Source: Macrosteles quadrilineatus (taxonomy: Eukaryota; Arthropoda; Insecta; Hemiptera; Cicadellidae). Taken from it: a DNA stretch of 64,000 nucleotides. Position 1 is the stretch's first letter; every line of letters starts with the position of its first letter. This document shows, in pieces, positions 48,967 through 59,721 of this stretch. A program made the position numbers and the translations under genes. The notes under the pieces were generated by a model. The model saw nothing but the letters and a program-made list of their open reading frames with translations, did not search any database and had not been told where the DNA came from. Location: assembly GCF_028750875.1 (NCBI RefSeq), contig NW_026542597.1, forward strand, positions 2,306,501 to 2,370,500. Direction: 5' to 3'.

Positions 48967-49154
48967 GCACAGCTGACTGTTATTCTCAGTGACACGTCGT
49001 CGCTTGTGACATGATTTATGGATAACATGATGGATACGGTAGAATATCGATCATGGAGGCTGTTGCTGGGAGGACTATTTATAGGACCAGCTGATGTTGC
49101 TAAGCAACCTCCCGGCCCGCACCTGTTGATCCTTCGTCCTATAATCTATCTTCG
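48967..49154 (+). promoter_or_regulatory. Conserved block A2 (paralogous to A1)
   Basis: 188 bp, identical to A1 (17587-17781) except for two substitutions and a missing 7-nt stretch. It keeps the X-box-like GTTGCTAAGCAAC (49096-49108) and both CAGCTG sites. Sequence on either side diverges abruptly. It begins the second duplicated segment. Confidence 0.65.
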
Positions 49155-49857
49155 GCGATTAAATGAAGTTTAAAATGTATCAGTTAAACTTGTTATGTAA
49201 GAAATGTTTTTATAAAGCCCCTGAACTCCAAACCTGCATGAATACGGCATATATCCTCTCCAGGTTGCTCTATATTTCATCAGGGTTTCTTAGACTGTGT
49301 CAAAACCGATATTGGGACATGATTATACAAAAATTGTTAACATATTTTTTATCAAACTACTTTACAGACGTTTCCTAAAGTTTCATATGTTCTAATTAAG
49401 AATAAATAACAATTTTTAAAATGTGTTACATCTTGTATCGAGCTTAAAAATAATAACTGTACGTCTTACTTCCAGATTTGCATGGTCGTTATAACTAAAT
49501 ATTGCATGTCAAATTATAAATACTGGATTTCACTTGAATTGTTCTAACCCTTTAAAAAAGACCTTAAAGAAAAACCCAAACCGTAATATAATTTAAATCT
49601 AAATATTATCCAAAGCTAATATAAAAAGTATACCCTCGTTTATTTTAACTTGAGCAATAACGCAAAAAGGTGCTCTGGGATAGCTTCAAATAACATTTTG
49701 TCATATTTACATCATTGGAGCTATACCAAAATTAACTTGCAGTAATGGATGATTTTTTTCAAATATTCGTTCATAACCAGGCATTAGATACAAATTATGT
49801 CGGAGCAAAAGTGACATAATCATACTAATTAAATATCTCTTGTAACAGGTCAAACAC
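49155..49857. other. Gene-less stretch between A2 and the modular region
   Basis: No recognised gene. It lacks the 1.27-kb tandem-unit element that occupies the paralogous interval near 18455. Confidence 0.45.
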
Positions 49858-50577
49858 GTTTGTAACATGAGGCATGTTCAAACGACAAATCCACCGCGTT
49901 GAACTTTGTCGATTTATCAAGCTTAAGTGGACATGTGATACAGTTTAGATCAGTGAGACTATTGTGATAATCGAATGGTTGTGTCCATCCAACAGCTTAA
50001 AAATTCTTTGCTTGAAGTAAATTTTTAGTGATTATCAGATCATATTATTTGAGGGATTTTTATGAACATTTTTATCATTAAGAGAGGGAGAAAAGGTTTT
50101 CATGTTGAGTAAAAACTTTTTGTTTACTAGGCTAACTGAAATGGAAAATTTCTGCAATTATTTCTCAAATATCATGGTTTCAACACTTTTTAGCATGAGG
50201 ATATCAAAATTGTTTAACCAATAACATAAAAATTGTACTCGGCTTTTAATCAAGCCTACGAGATGCAACTGACAAAATATTGAAGATTTACGAGTAATAA
50301 GCAATCTTAGAGCACCGAAAGGAAAACTAGTAATGCACTTTTAATGGGTACTTAGAACCAGTCAGTAGATTCATAAATAGAAGTGGGTGACTGGCCACCA
50401 CTGTATTTCATAAATGTTTTTTACCAGTGCAATCTAATGTATCAAAACTGGTATAAATGGAAGTAATATTCAAACATGTGTGTTAGCTTGAGCTCCATGA
50501 GATTGTCGTAGGTCGATTTATCAAACATAAGTGGTAAGGAAACACGTCATTGATCATGTCACACTGTTATATGTGTT
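49858..50577 (+). promoter_or_regulatory. Threefold repeated module between A2 and B2
   Basis: Counterpart of 19846-20365. The modules lie near 49858-49965 (GTTTGTAACATGAGG, TTTATCAAGCTTAAGTGGAC), 50190-50290 (GCATGAGGATATCAAAA, CAAGCCTACGAGATG) and 50450-50577 (GTCGATTTATCAAACATAAG, TCATTGATCATGTCACACTG). They match the first set in order and strand. The GATA-like TTTATC and TAAGTGG cores are the most stable parts. Confidence 0.45.
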
Positions 50578-50982
50578 ACGTGGTGTGCGTGAAAAGTTTA
50601 ACCCTATAACTGTACACTGTAATTACATGTGTAAACTCATCGGTTTTAAAATCAAAAGTTTAATAGGAATTAATGTGCATTATTTAGTTTGGATGCAAGC
50701 ATATCATTCCATAAATTTTCACCTATTTACTAACTGACTGATTGATAATTACTATTTTAATATTGTATTTTTTACCAAAACCAAATTGTGTTTAGTTTCT
50801 TAATTAAGGTTTTATTATATTTTATTAGCGAAAACCTACGTAGTTACTTTGAGCACCCAGACACAAAATTAGTTGTATAGCTTTATATATCATCTAACCA
50901 GGTGCACATATCGGGACTAGCATCTTTTCAGCCCAGTTCGAAGCTGTTATAAAAGAAAAATCTATCGCCAATGTAAGGGAAT

Positions 50983-51078
50983 AATTCCCCGGCCGCAGTA
51001 AACCAACCGAATAAGCAAATTAACATTTACATTACACAGTGAGTTAATAGCTTATTCCCAATAAGTGGAAATTCACTA
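50983..51078 (+). repeat. Dispersed repeat family A, internally deleted copy
   Basis: About 96 bp combining only the start (ATTCCCCGGCCGCAGTAAAC, then AAGCAAATT) and end (AATAGCTTATTCCC, GGAAATTCACTA) of family A. The interior is missing. Both ends are kept, which is the way MITE-like deletion derivatives form, so it supports the inferred element limits. Confidence 0.55.
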
Positions 51079-51641
51079 TACAGCGATGAAAGTTAAAATA
51101 CACTTCAAGGGAAACAAACAGTCTTAACTTTGAAAACTAAACAATATAAAAATATACTTTGAAATTTACAGGAGAAAGATTTTATGGTTAACTAAAAGGT
51201 GTTAAACAAAGAACATTTAGGAAATGATGCTTCGCAGACTAAGGCTGCTTGAAGGCTCAGTCGCTATCAGTGGTTTGCTTGATTTGTTTAGAGAATATGA
51301 TAAATAATTAAGTAATTAAGGTTTAAAAAAAACTACCGATATAGCAGAAAGTCGTTACCATTTGTTTATTATATTTTGTTTAAATATCTATAAATTTTTG
51401 CATTCCAATCTAAAGAAACAGATCTATTAAAACCAATATTGATTAGTTAAGTTTCAGAATAGTTATTTGATCACATACAACCTAGTTCTAGAATAAAATA
51501 AAAGGACTAACCTTCTTATGTTTTTCATCTCCCATCTTATTGTTATGACCTGCAAAAACTATTTAAAAGTTATAATACACATTTAATTTTATACATATTT
51601 TAGGAACAAATCTAACAAATTTTACTAACTGTAAAATATGC
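51079..51641. other. Gene-less stretch before block B2
   Basis: No recognised gene or repeat. Confidence 0.45.
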
Positions 51642-51854
51642 TTTAAAATTAAAATGTCAGCCTGAAAGAAGATAGATTGTCTTGGATGGAAGTGTTGTTT
51701 GATCGGAGAAGTTTAAATTATTCCCGGGGTTGTGAGGGGAGTGGTGGGGAGGGGGAGGCGCGAGCTGATTGGCTGAACGCAACAGGTGTGGTTGCTAGGC
51801 AACGAGATATCTCGGCTGATATCTAAACCCTTGGTGATAACAGCTTCTCGAACT
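51642..51854 (+). promoter_or_regulatory. Conserved block B2 (paralogous to B1)
   Basis: 213 bp matching B1 with about 97% identity outside a 5-bp gap. It retains the G-rich tract (51726-51758), GATTGGCTGA, CAGGTG, X-box-like GTTGCTAGGCAAC (51791-51803) and GAGATATCTC. The CAGCTG after it has become CGGCTG. A diverged CACGTG site follows near 51880, as it does after B1. Confidence 0.65.
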
Positions 51855-53881
51855 AGGCTGAAAGGTTGTAAATCTTCACGTGTTCACTAGGTGAGATGTT
51901 CAATATCGTTATATAAAACTAGTTATGTGTCTAGTACCTTTTCCAGTAAACATATTTCCTATTAGACGCGATTGATTTCTATATTCTTGATTTACTTGGG
52001 CTTAGATAACCAAAGTTTTAATTTTGAAAGTGTGAGATGGTTTTTAAGTCTATAAACGGTCGGAATTAATTGAATCGATATATCACGATAAAATAAAAAT
52101 ATTATTTAAGCAATATTAGTGAGCAAAGGGGTACGTTTTTAAACGATAAAATGTAGAAAAATTAAAGTATACTCGGAAAGCCCGTGTGTAAATTTTATCG
52201 AGAAACTCTGATCACGAATTTCACATTAAAATATTGAGGCTGTTTTTGAAACTAATTCCAGCGAACAAAATGTCACTTGGTAAGATAACTTTGGACAAAA
52301 TATATTATATTCCTCTTTAGGGAGATAGTATTAAATATTAGCTTAATAATGTTTCAGGTAAAAGCCATGTAAAAGATGGTTCATGGTTACCAAACAAAGA
52401 AGAAAATATGACAAAGATAATTACTCGAATTACATATAAAATAAACACATTTCTGTATATTTAGATTTTTTGTAGACTTTATAAAAAAAGAATTTTAGAA
52501 CTCAGAATAGGTCTCTAATCAAATTATAAACGATTTTGTATCTGAACATTGTCCCTAAAGCTACGATTTAAATAGTCCAAAATATTTTTATTCAGGATAT
52601 TACATGCATGGCCTCGCCAAGTTTACAACACTTGTCAGCGATGACCAATAGATTGGTTAAAAGAATTTCAAGGTTTACAGTATTATTTTCTTCAGTTTTT
52701 TTTTTTTTTTTTTAAGTACAAAAAGAATTTTGATACTAGTTCTAAGGCGGTTTGTGGTGGACTCTTATTTGTAACACGAGTATTTTGGCAGCAAGACTTA
52801 ATTCTTAACACATTAAAAAAGTATAACAATAAACAATAACATATAACATATAAAGAACTAGGAACAAAACTCCTACAACCAACGGCATTTGACCTAGATT
52901 GATTATTGCAATGTTTCATTGTCTTTGGATTTGTGAGTTCATGTTGCATGGCACTGTAGTGGAGTGAGTGACAGTGTCTTTCAGCCTGGTAGGAAATAAA
53001 GAGTTGCTCGTGTCGTTTTTGTGTTTTTTGAACATAACCTCACACTAAAAATGCACATTTTTCATAAGCAGAATAAATAACATTGCTAAAAAACTTTCTT
53101 TTCCCTATTCTACCCTAAGAAAGGGAATTATTGTGTATTATGGCTTTAATTCTTAGGGGTTAAATTAATAGGGATTTATATGATCACTGTATTTAGAAAA
53201 TACGGGGCAATTTTAAACTTACTAAGTTTATAATTGCAATTCTTTTTATTTGACAAAAACTACGTTTATAGTTTTGGGAGATTATGTTCTTGACTTGATT
53301 TGATAAAATTTTACTATATCCAACGGGTTAAGACGAAGCTTTGTACATAATGTTAACCATATTAAAGCAAAACATACTAAAGAAATATACATGATACTTT
53401 TACAAAGGTTTACTTCCATAAAGATAACTCAATATAAACAACATGTGGATAGTTTTCTTACTCTCTTTGTACCTACTAGACAAACACAATCTCATTGAGC
53501 CCGTTACATCTACGTTACTTTTGTGATGTATTATGAGGTTCTTTTACTGAACCAAAACCTCTTTTTGTATCGATGTACGTGAGTAGGTATGTAAAAAGTG
53601 AGTTACATGGGGAGACGTCTCATTAAAATACTCGACAAATAACTTGTGAAGACTCATTCATGAAGGGTTTTAAAATATATGTGATCAGGTTAAATCTATG
53701 AGTGGTCAATTAAATCTAAAGATGAACTCGTATTACAAAGTGATATCATAATGATTAAAAATTATGGCATTTTTTAATTCGTGATTTAAAAACACGAAAT
53801 AAGGCCGTTATTTAAATGGTTAAACTTAAACCTTCCTAGACAAACATCAATCAATGCTTCCATTCAGTATGTGTTTTAAAA
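51855..53881. other. Gene-less stretch
   Basis: AT-rich, with an 18-base poly(T) at 52696-52713 and no recognised gene. An 85-residue frame on the minus strand beside it ends in poly-lysine from that tract and is not credible. Confidence 0.45.
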
Positions 53882-54593
53882 TACCCCCGCCGCAGCAAAC
53901 CTGCCGACTAAGCGAATTTCCATTTGTCTGAATTGATTTTCAATTAATTATATTTTAATAACATTAGGTTTAACGAGTACCTAGGTTTGCTGCTACAAGG
54001 AAAGTAATAAAGTATGTTTTTTTAGTAAAATATTGATAGCTTAGTACAAAATAAATAAATTTGCCAAGTTTGATCAAAATATATCCATAAACAAGCAAAC
54101 TACAACATTTGAAAATATTCTCTATAAGAATAACATGGGAATTTTAAATTTACATTTTTTTTTATTTTCTCCGTTACTAATAACCGAACAAAAACACTTT
54201 TATATACTAAATTATTTGTTTTTTTAAGCTCTTTAAAAAGGTCTAAAGAGAAATTGGGAAATTTTGTGTTTTGAGGGTCAAAAGTGAGAAAAACCTATTT
54301 TTACTCCATAAAACCCCCCCGTAAAGCCCCGTTCCCATGGTCCGATCATGCTGGTTCGCGAATTCATTCAAGTTTATCCCGCTTTACACCTTTAAACCAA
54401 ATTTCATCAAAATCGGACAAAAATTACTCAAGTTATCGCGTTCACGGACGTATATACATATTTACAAATTTGAACAAATTGTGTTTTTGGCCTCTGGGGA
54501 CATAAAAAAGAAAAAGTAAATCGGTCCTGGGTCTAGGTCTTACCGTCCCACCTACGTTAATAGCTACTTCCCTTTAGGGAAATTCGCTAAAAC
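53882..54593 (+). repeat. Dispersed repeat family A, copy 3
   Basis: 712-bp copy of the family at 3683 and 47595, closest to the latter. It has the same start and end and the internal CCTCTGGGGACAT motif, but a much reduced AT microsatellite. Confidence 0.8.
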
Positions 54594-56083
54594 TATGAGG
54601 ATTCGCGTTCAATATGTATGCTTGTAGTCAAAGATCTATCTCAAACATTTGTTTGATGTTTCTGTGTTTCAGTTAAACCAAATTACTATTAATTCGTAGC
54701 CCAAAATCGATCGAACTGTTGATCTATTTTGTTTTACTACTAAATTTGGTTTCAATATTTCATTGGACTTGGAAAGAATTATTTGATTTAAATGATTTCT
54801 TAGTTTTAATTGGTTTCTTTTTATGGGGGTTATCAATATTTCTTCGTTTTTGTTAGAATGAGCTGTTAATGAGCTTAAAAGCGAAGCTTAAATTTCAAGC
54901 AAGCTTGAGTTTCAAGCACGCACTTAATTAGTGACATACTCGAGAAATAATATGAGCTCTCTGAGATAATCTCGTATTTATGCAATATTGCATAAATCTC
55001 CTTTTAAATAATATTGCATATTTTAAAGAGAAAAATCACTTGCATTACAGTATCAAAATATTATGAAAAATTCTGACGAACCATTAAAATCAAACATTAA
55101 ACTATACATACATGCTCAATTATGTGTATACGATTGCCTTAAATTTAAAAAAGTTGTGTTCGTGCCATATATACAAAATAAAAATCGTTATTGAGCTTCA
55201 TATCAATACTTTGATAGAAATCAATTTCCTTTGAAGCATTGAATTTCCTGTTTTTACACGTGTTCCATGTACATAAACAATCACTCAAATTTATGTTTTG
55301 TGAAATTATTGTGCACATTGAAAAATGTGTAATCAACCAAAATAGTTAAGTTAGAAAACGATATTACCTTACGCAAAGAATTTACATAACCTTAGACAAT
55401 CGACATCAGATGTTACTTTGTAATTCAAACTTAAATCTACTCTGTTTTTAAAATCTATCGTTATTAGTACAACCCACAAACCCTATTCTTAGTTACACTA
55501 TTATAGTTAGATAACTATCACGAACAGTTATAGTAATGTTCAAAACCCGAACAGAATACCGAGTATACTATAGTCTTTAATCAAACTTGAACCGAAAATG
55601 AAACATTGTAATATCTTCGAATACGCAGCATTTTCTTACACATTTTCCGTCATTTTATAGTTATGAAACACTAATTAGTCAAAAAGATTGTGTACTGGAA
55701 ACTGTGCCTCACCTGAAACCAAAACATATTCCCGAAACTAAAAATGGAAAATATTTATTTTTTATGCAATTATATAAACAAAAGTAATGTAAAATATAAA
55801 CTATATAGAATAATATTAAGAGTTCAGCAATATTCATATGGAAAAGGACGAAGCTACAGGTGACTCTGGAGACCAAGGCACTTTGGGCTTCATTGAATTT
55901 ATTTGACGTAACTATATATTGGCTATGGGACTATTTTATTTTGAGCTAAAGTGAGATAGAGTTTGTCAGGTGAGCTTATCATAAAATACTTTGACAAATA
56001 AGCAGGATAAACTGCTAGATGTACACAATATTAGTATATCGTACGACTAATTTAATTGGAGTGTAACAGTTTGATTTTAAAAA
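54594..56083. other. Gene-less stretch
   Basis: AT-rich with no recognised gene. Short TTTAAATAATATTGCATA-like inverted pieces occur near 54980-55025. Confidence 0.45.
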
Positions 56084-56783
56084 TCCTACTAATATTATAA
56101 ATGAGAAAGTTTGGATGTATGGATGTATGTTTTGACAAGTAAACGTGAAAAATACTGGTCGGATTGGGCTGAAATTTGGCATGATGATAGCTCACATTCC
56201 CGATTAACATATAGGCATATTCTTATTTCAAAAATTCTTTCGGGCTCCGCCCCAGTGGCTCTGCAGTTTCCCATGTTAACTTTATGAGTGTTCATATTTA
56301 AAGGAAATTAAAGAAACTTAGCCAGCTGTTTCAACTAAAAGAGTTGGTTCTATGATATGCAAAAGCGTTAAAAAGTTATAAGATTTACGAACAGGGTGCA
56401 GCACTATTATTTTTTTTATTATTTATAAACATAGCTAATTTGAACTAAGCAGCAACAAAAAACTGTGATACGCAATGAGAACTGTCAAAGTATGATTGTT
56501 TACAGTTTTTTACAGTTTGTTTTTTTTATTTCATGAATAATTTGTGATATTTTGCGAATTTTTAATAATCTATCTTTCTCTATTGTGTAGGTGAAGTGGT
56601 AGAACATAATGGCTATGGTAGTTGTGTAATACTTTTGTAATTCTACAGCATACCGTAAATTTAAGGAAGCTAATTTTATCAAACCGTGTCTTCTCACATT
56701 GCAAACGCAAAGATCAAGTATAACTGCAATACGCATTTTATACTTATAAGCCAACTCCGTACGAAGGACGGGTACTCTGCTAG
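56084..56783 (+). mobile_element. Non-autonomous Helitron, copy 2
   Basis: A 700-bp intact element inserted between A and T: 5' TCCTACTAATATTATAAATG and 3' stem-loop CCGTACGAAGGACGG, GTACTCTG, CTAG. No target duplication. It matches the copy at 13418-14104 over its whole length with small indels. It has no coding capacity. It lies in the second duplicated segment and is absent from the first, so it inserted after the duplication. Confidence 0.88.
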
Positions 56784-57098
56784 TGTTTTATATGTTTTCT
56801 TTTTTACCATATCAGCAGATAAAGATTAAAATTTGGCCTATGCTATACAAAAAGTTTGAATTATTGTACTTCTACCAAAAAATCCACAAAAACCTAATTA
56901 CAGTGATATATCCAAAATGATTGATTAAACTATAATAAATTTGTTATTTATATAAGATCGTTAAAAACGTCTTCTTTGAACTATAAAGTAAATATGTAAT
57001 GAAGATAATTATTCAAACAATAAACCATCAGCCTAAAATAAAATACAAACAATAAAAATGCAAAGGATAAATTCGAATTTCACCGTGAAAATAGCATC
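56784..57098. other. Gene-less stretch
   Basis: Nothing recognised. Confidence 0.45.
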
Positions 57099-57180
57099 CC
57101 CAAGCGGCTCGGGTTGGGTCCGTCAGTTATTATTAAAAGTTTTTCCTGAGTTTGGCTTCTTCTTCTCTTCCTTTTCCCGT
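57099..57180 (+). promoter_or_regulatory. Weakly conserved block E2 (paralogous to E1)
   Basis: GGTCCGTCAGTTATTATTAA and the TTCTTCTTCTC region parallel E1 at 30821-30900. Low similarity; supported by its colinear position. Confidence 0.35.
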
Positions 57181-57344
57181 CCAATAATTTAACACTCTAC
57201 AAAATTTTGACTTTAATACTCTTATCTTTCTTGCCATGAATTCTCACTGGTGTTGCTATACTATTTTAATAATTAGTAAACAATCCTATTTCACAGTATA
57301 AAGCTTACCAACTTTCAAAATAAAATTGTAAAAAGGCTCGTACC

Positions 57345-57480
57345 TTAAATTTTCTACTCGTGTCGTCTACGACCGTTTATTAATTACTAATAATCACTAC
57401 TCAAAACTTCTAAGCGAGATTATGTTTTCGTTTATAACCTCTCATTGCCATTGACAGTGATGCAACGACTCATTGCGAAA
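57345..57480 (+). repeat. Hairpin repeat, copy 2 (one arm plus tail)
   Basis: CGTACCTTAAATTTTCTACT and then CTAAGCGAGATTATG, TTTTCGTTTATAACCTCTCA match one arm and tail of the repeat at 6107-6340. The first arm is missing. The inverted PLE begins 5 bp beyond its recognisable end. Confidence 0.6.
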
Positions 57481-57541
57481 TATGACAAATAATGGTTAAA
57501 ACATACCTCGTCAGACAATCCTTAACATGTAGGTAGTGAAG

Positions 57542-57594
57542 TTGCTACATATGTTTCGGCGGCTATTTAAGCATCTCCGCCATCGTCAGGCAAA
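57542..57594 (-). ncRNA. Hammerhead ribozyme motif, left arm
   Basis: Exact mirror of the motif at 58811-58863, on the minus strand: TTGC flank, CTGACGA, GGCGG/CCGCC stem II, GAAA, palindromic ACATATGT, A, GCAA. Confidence 0.65.
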
Positions 57595-57723
57595 CAAAAG
57601 GATCCACTTGATGTGTCGTCAGAATAAATAAATTACACATTTTACACAAAACATAAAAAACTATAGTGATAGGCCTATCAACTACACGCACTGCCGTGGA
57701 CATGGCAGGAAGCAGACTGAATG

Positions 57724-58099
57724 TTATGTTGTGATGTGACTTGACTCTGGGCTGTCGTCTGCGTTATCAACAGCTGATACTGGTCTATTGTAGTGACGGA
57801 GGAGTGTATTGAAAATATAATGAGATTCATAGTTGAGTTTTTCATTCAAATTTTGTGTGCTGTCCTTGGTTTTTATTTCTTTGTATATTTCAAATTCTTC
57901 CAGAGTATTTAATAGATTTCCTTTCCCGCAGTAATGAAGGATATCAAGACCGTCATTTATATCTAGCATATCATGTTTATTGTCGATGATGTGTTGGGCG
58001 AATTTAGATTTTTGCAATTTTAGTTTAGGGGCCGGTCGGTGTTCTTTATACCTGGTTTTAAAAGGCCTCCCACTTTGTCCTACATATGTGCTCGGGCAA
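57724..58099 (-). pseudogene. PLE GIY-YIG fragment, left arm
   Basis: About 125 residues from CPSTYVGQSGRPFKTRYKEH to the C-terminus (ending SSHITT), about 98% identical to the right arm protein. It lacks the GVYRIKC strand of the GIY-YIG fold, so it cannot form a complete endonuclease. The frame is open but has no genuine start. Confidence 0.85.
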
Positions 58100-58681
58100 C
58101 CAACCAATATTGATAATAATAGAATAACATATTGCTGTGTCGAATATAACCACCAAATAAATAACTACCTGAAAAAAGATCTGAGTAAACGTGGTGTCAA
58201 ACTGGCTTTTAAAACTTCCAATCGGCTACGAAATATATCTAAAGGTAAACACCCACAAGGTGATAAGTATGAGAAGACAGGTGTATATCGCATAAAATGC
58301 GCCGATTGCCCGAGCACATATGTAGGACAAAGTGGGAGGCCTTTTAAAACCAGGTATAAAGAACACCGACCGGCCCCTAAACTAAAATTGCAAAAATCTA
58401 AATTCGCCCAACACATCATCGACAATAAACATGATATGCTAGATATAAATGACGGTCTTGATATCCTTCATTACTGCGGGAAAGGAAATCTATTAAATAC
58501 TCTGGAAGAATTTGAAATATACAAAGAAATAAAAACCAAGGACAGCACACAAATTTTGAATGAAAAACTCAACTATGAATCTCATTATATTTTCAATACT
58601 CTCCTCCGTCACTACAATAGACCAGTATCAGTTGTTGATAACGCAGACGACAGCCCAGAGTCAAGTCACATCACAACATAA
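58100..58681 (+). pseudogene. PLE GIY-YIG fragment, right arm plus spacer
   Basis: From NIDNNRITYCCVEYNH through a basic linker to GVYRIKCADC and STYVGQSGRPF, with R, KEH and the C-terminal tail, ending at TAA 58681. This is the complete GIY-YIG domain of a PLE, an endonuclease that nicks target DNA, but the whole reverse transcriptase is missing. The frame extends upstream to 57980 only by reading antisense through the left arm. That extra sequence is not real protein. Confidence 0.88.
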
Positions 58682-58810
58682 CATTCAGTCTGCTTCCTGC
58701 CATGTCCACGGCAGTGCGTGTAGTTAATAGGCCTATCACTATAGTTTTTTACGTTTTGTGTAAAATGTGTAATTTATTTATTCTGACGACACATCAAGTG
58801 GATCCTTTTG

Positions 58811-58863
58811 TTTGCCTGACGATGGCGGAGATGCTTAAATAGCCGCCGAAACATATGTAGCAA
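58811..58863 (+). ncRNA. Hammerhead ribozyme motif, right arm
   Basis: TTGC (58812-58815), CTGACGA (58816-58822), one unpaired T, GGCGG (58824-58828), a 14-nt loop, CCGCC (58843-58847), GAAA (58848-58851). Then CATATGT completing the palindromic stem III ACATATGT, A as the cleavage nucleotide (GUH rule satisfied by GTA), and GCAA pairing with TTGC as stem I. All core positions of the hammerhead (CUGANGA, GAAA, GUH) are present. A palindromic stem III implies that the active form is a dimer, as known for PLE hammerheads. Confidence 0.7.
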
Positions 58864-58920
58864 CTTCACTACCTACATGTTAAGGATTGTCTGACGAGGT
58901 ATGTTTTAACCATTATTTGT

Positions 58921-59721
58921 TAAATTATATTGTTCCCATTTATAAATGTGGGAATGTATAGTTAATTTAATCAATAACCAAAATACTAATAACATTGCTT
59001 TGTCTATTGTCTCATAAAAAGTTGTTGCAAAAATCTGAACAAAAAATTTGGATAAAACTATACTGTACTACAAAGTAGAAATTAGTAAAACATATAATTA
59101 TAATGTCGATATTATTTATAAACTCAACATAATTGTGAATTCCTGCCACAAAAAGTTAATCGTTTGATTTGTTTCTGTTTTTTTCTGTAGACCTACTTTA
59201 TTTAGCTTAGTCCGATCAAATACTATAAAAATTGCCCATGTTTTCTATTTGGTTTATTTTAATGTTTTACTTGTTCATTATTTTTTTTTGAAAATAACTC
59301 CATGATAAAAACAATTCCTCTTACCTAAAGGTACTATTCTTTATTTGTGTTTCAAATACGTACCAAGTAGCTTAAGGTGAGCTCCGAACCAACGGACCAA
59401 AGGGTTGCAAAACTAAATACTATTTCTATTTGTTTGGAAGGATTAAAATCGGTGTTTTCAAGACTAGAAGACCTATTCTCTGGGCCAGATTCGTGATTAG
59501 TAAAACTAGATTAGTGATAATTTTTTACTCATTTTAAACCCAGGTTCAGAACATCAGCTGCACTAAGCTAGAAAAATAAGCAACCCATTTATAATTAAAA
59601 AAATAGCTTAGCTTTGTGTAAATAAACCAATTAAAATAATTTTTGTTGAACTTTGTACTTGGCTGAAAACAAATTTCACCCTTGAATGATCTAAAACCAT
59701 ACGGTAGTTCAAGGCTCCAGA
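58921..59721. other. Gene-less stretch
   Basis: AT-rich with no recognised gene. Confidence 0.45.

Larger units (their letters stand above)
57485..58920. mobile_element. Head-to-head inverted Penelope-like element
   Basis: The arms 57485-58099 and 58306-58920 are 615-bp near-identical reverse complements joined by a 206-bp unique spacer. Each arm holds the end of the GIY-YIG coding region, the 3' UTR, a hammerhead ribozyme motif and the outer end ACAAATAATGGTTAAAACAT. The spacer carries additional GIY-YIG coding sequence in phase with the right arm only. So this is one 5'-truncated PLE (58100-58920, plus strand) with a shorter inverted 5'-truncated copy joined at its 5' side, an arrangement known for Penelope elements. 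The two arms differ by only a few bases, so insertion was recent. Confidence 0.9.

Noticed and set aside
57980..58099. N-terminal 40 residues of the 233-residue plus-strand frame
   Set aside because: This part reads antisense through the left PLE arm and is not genuine protein.
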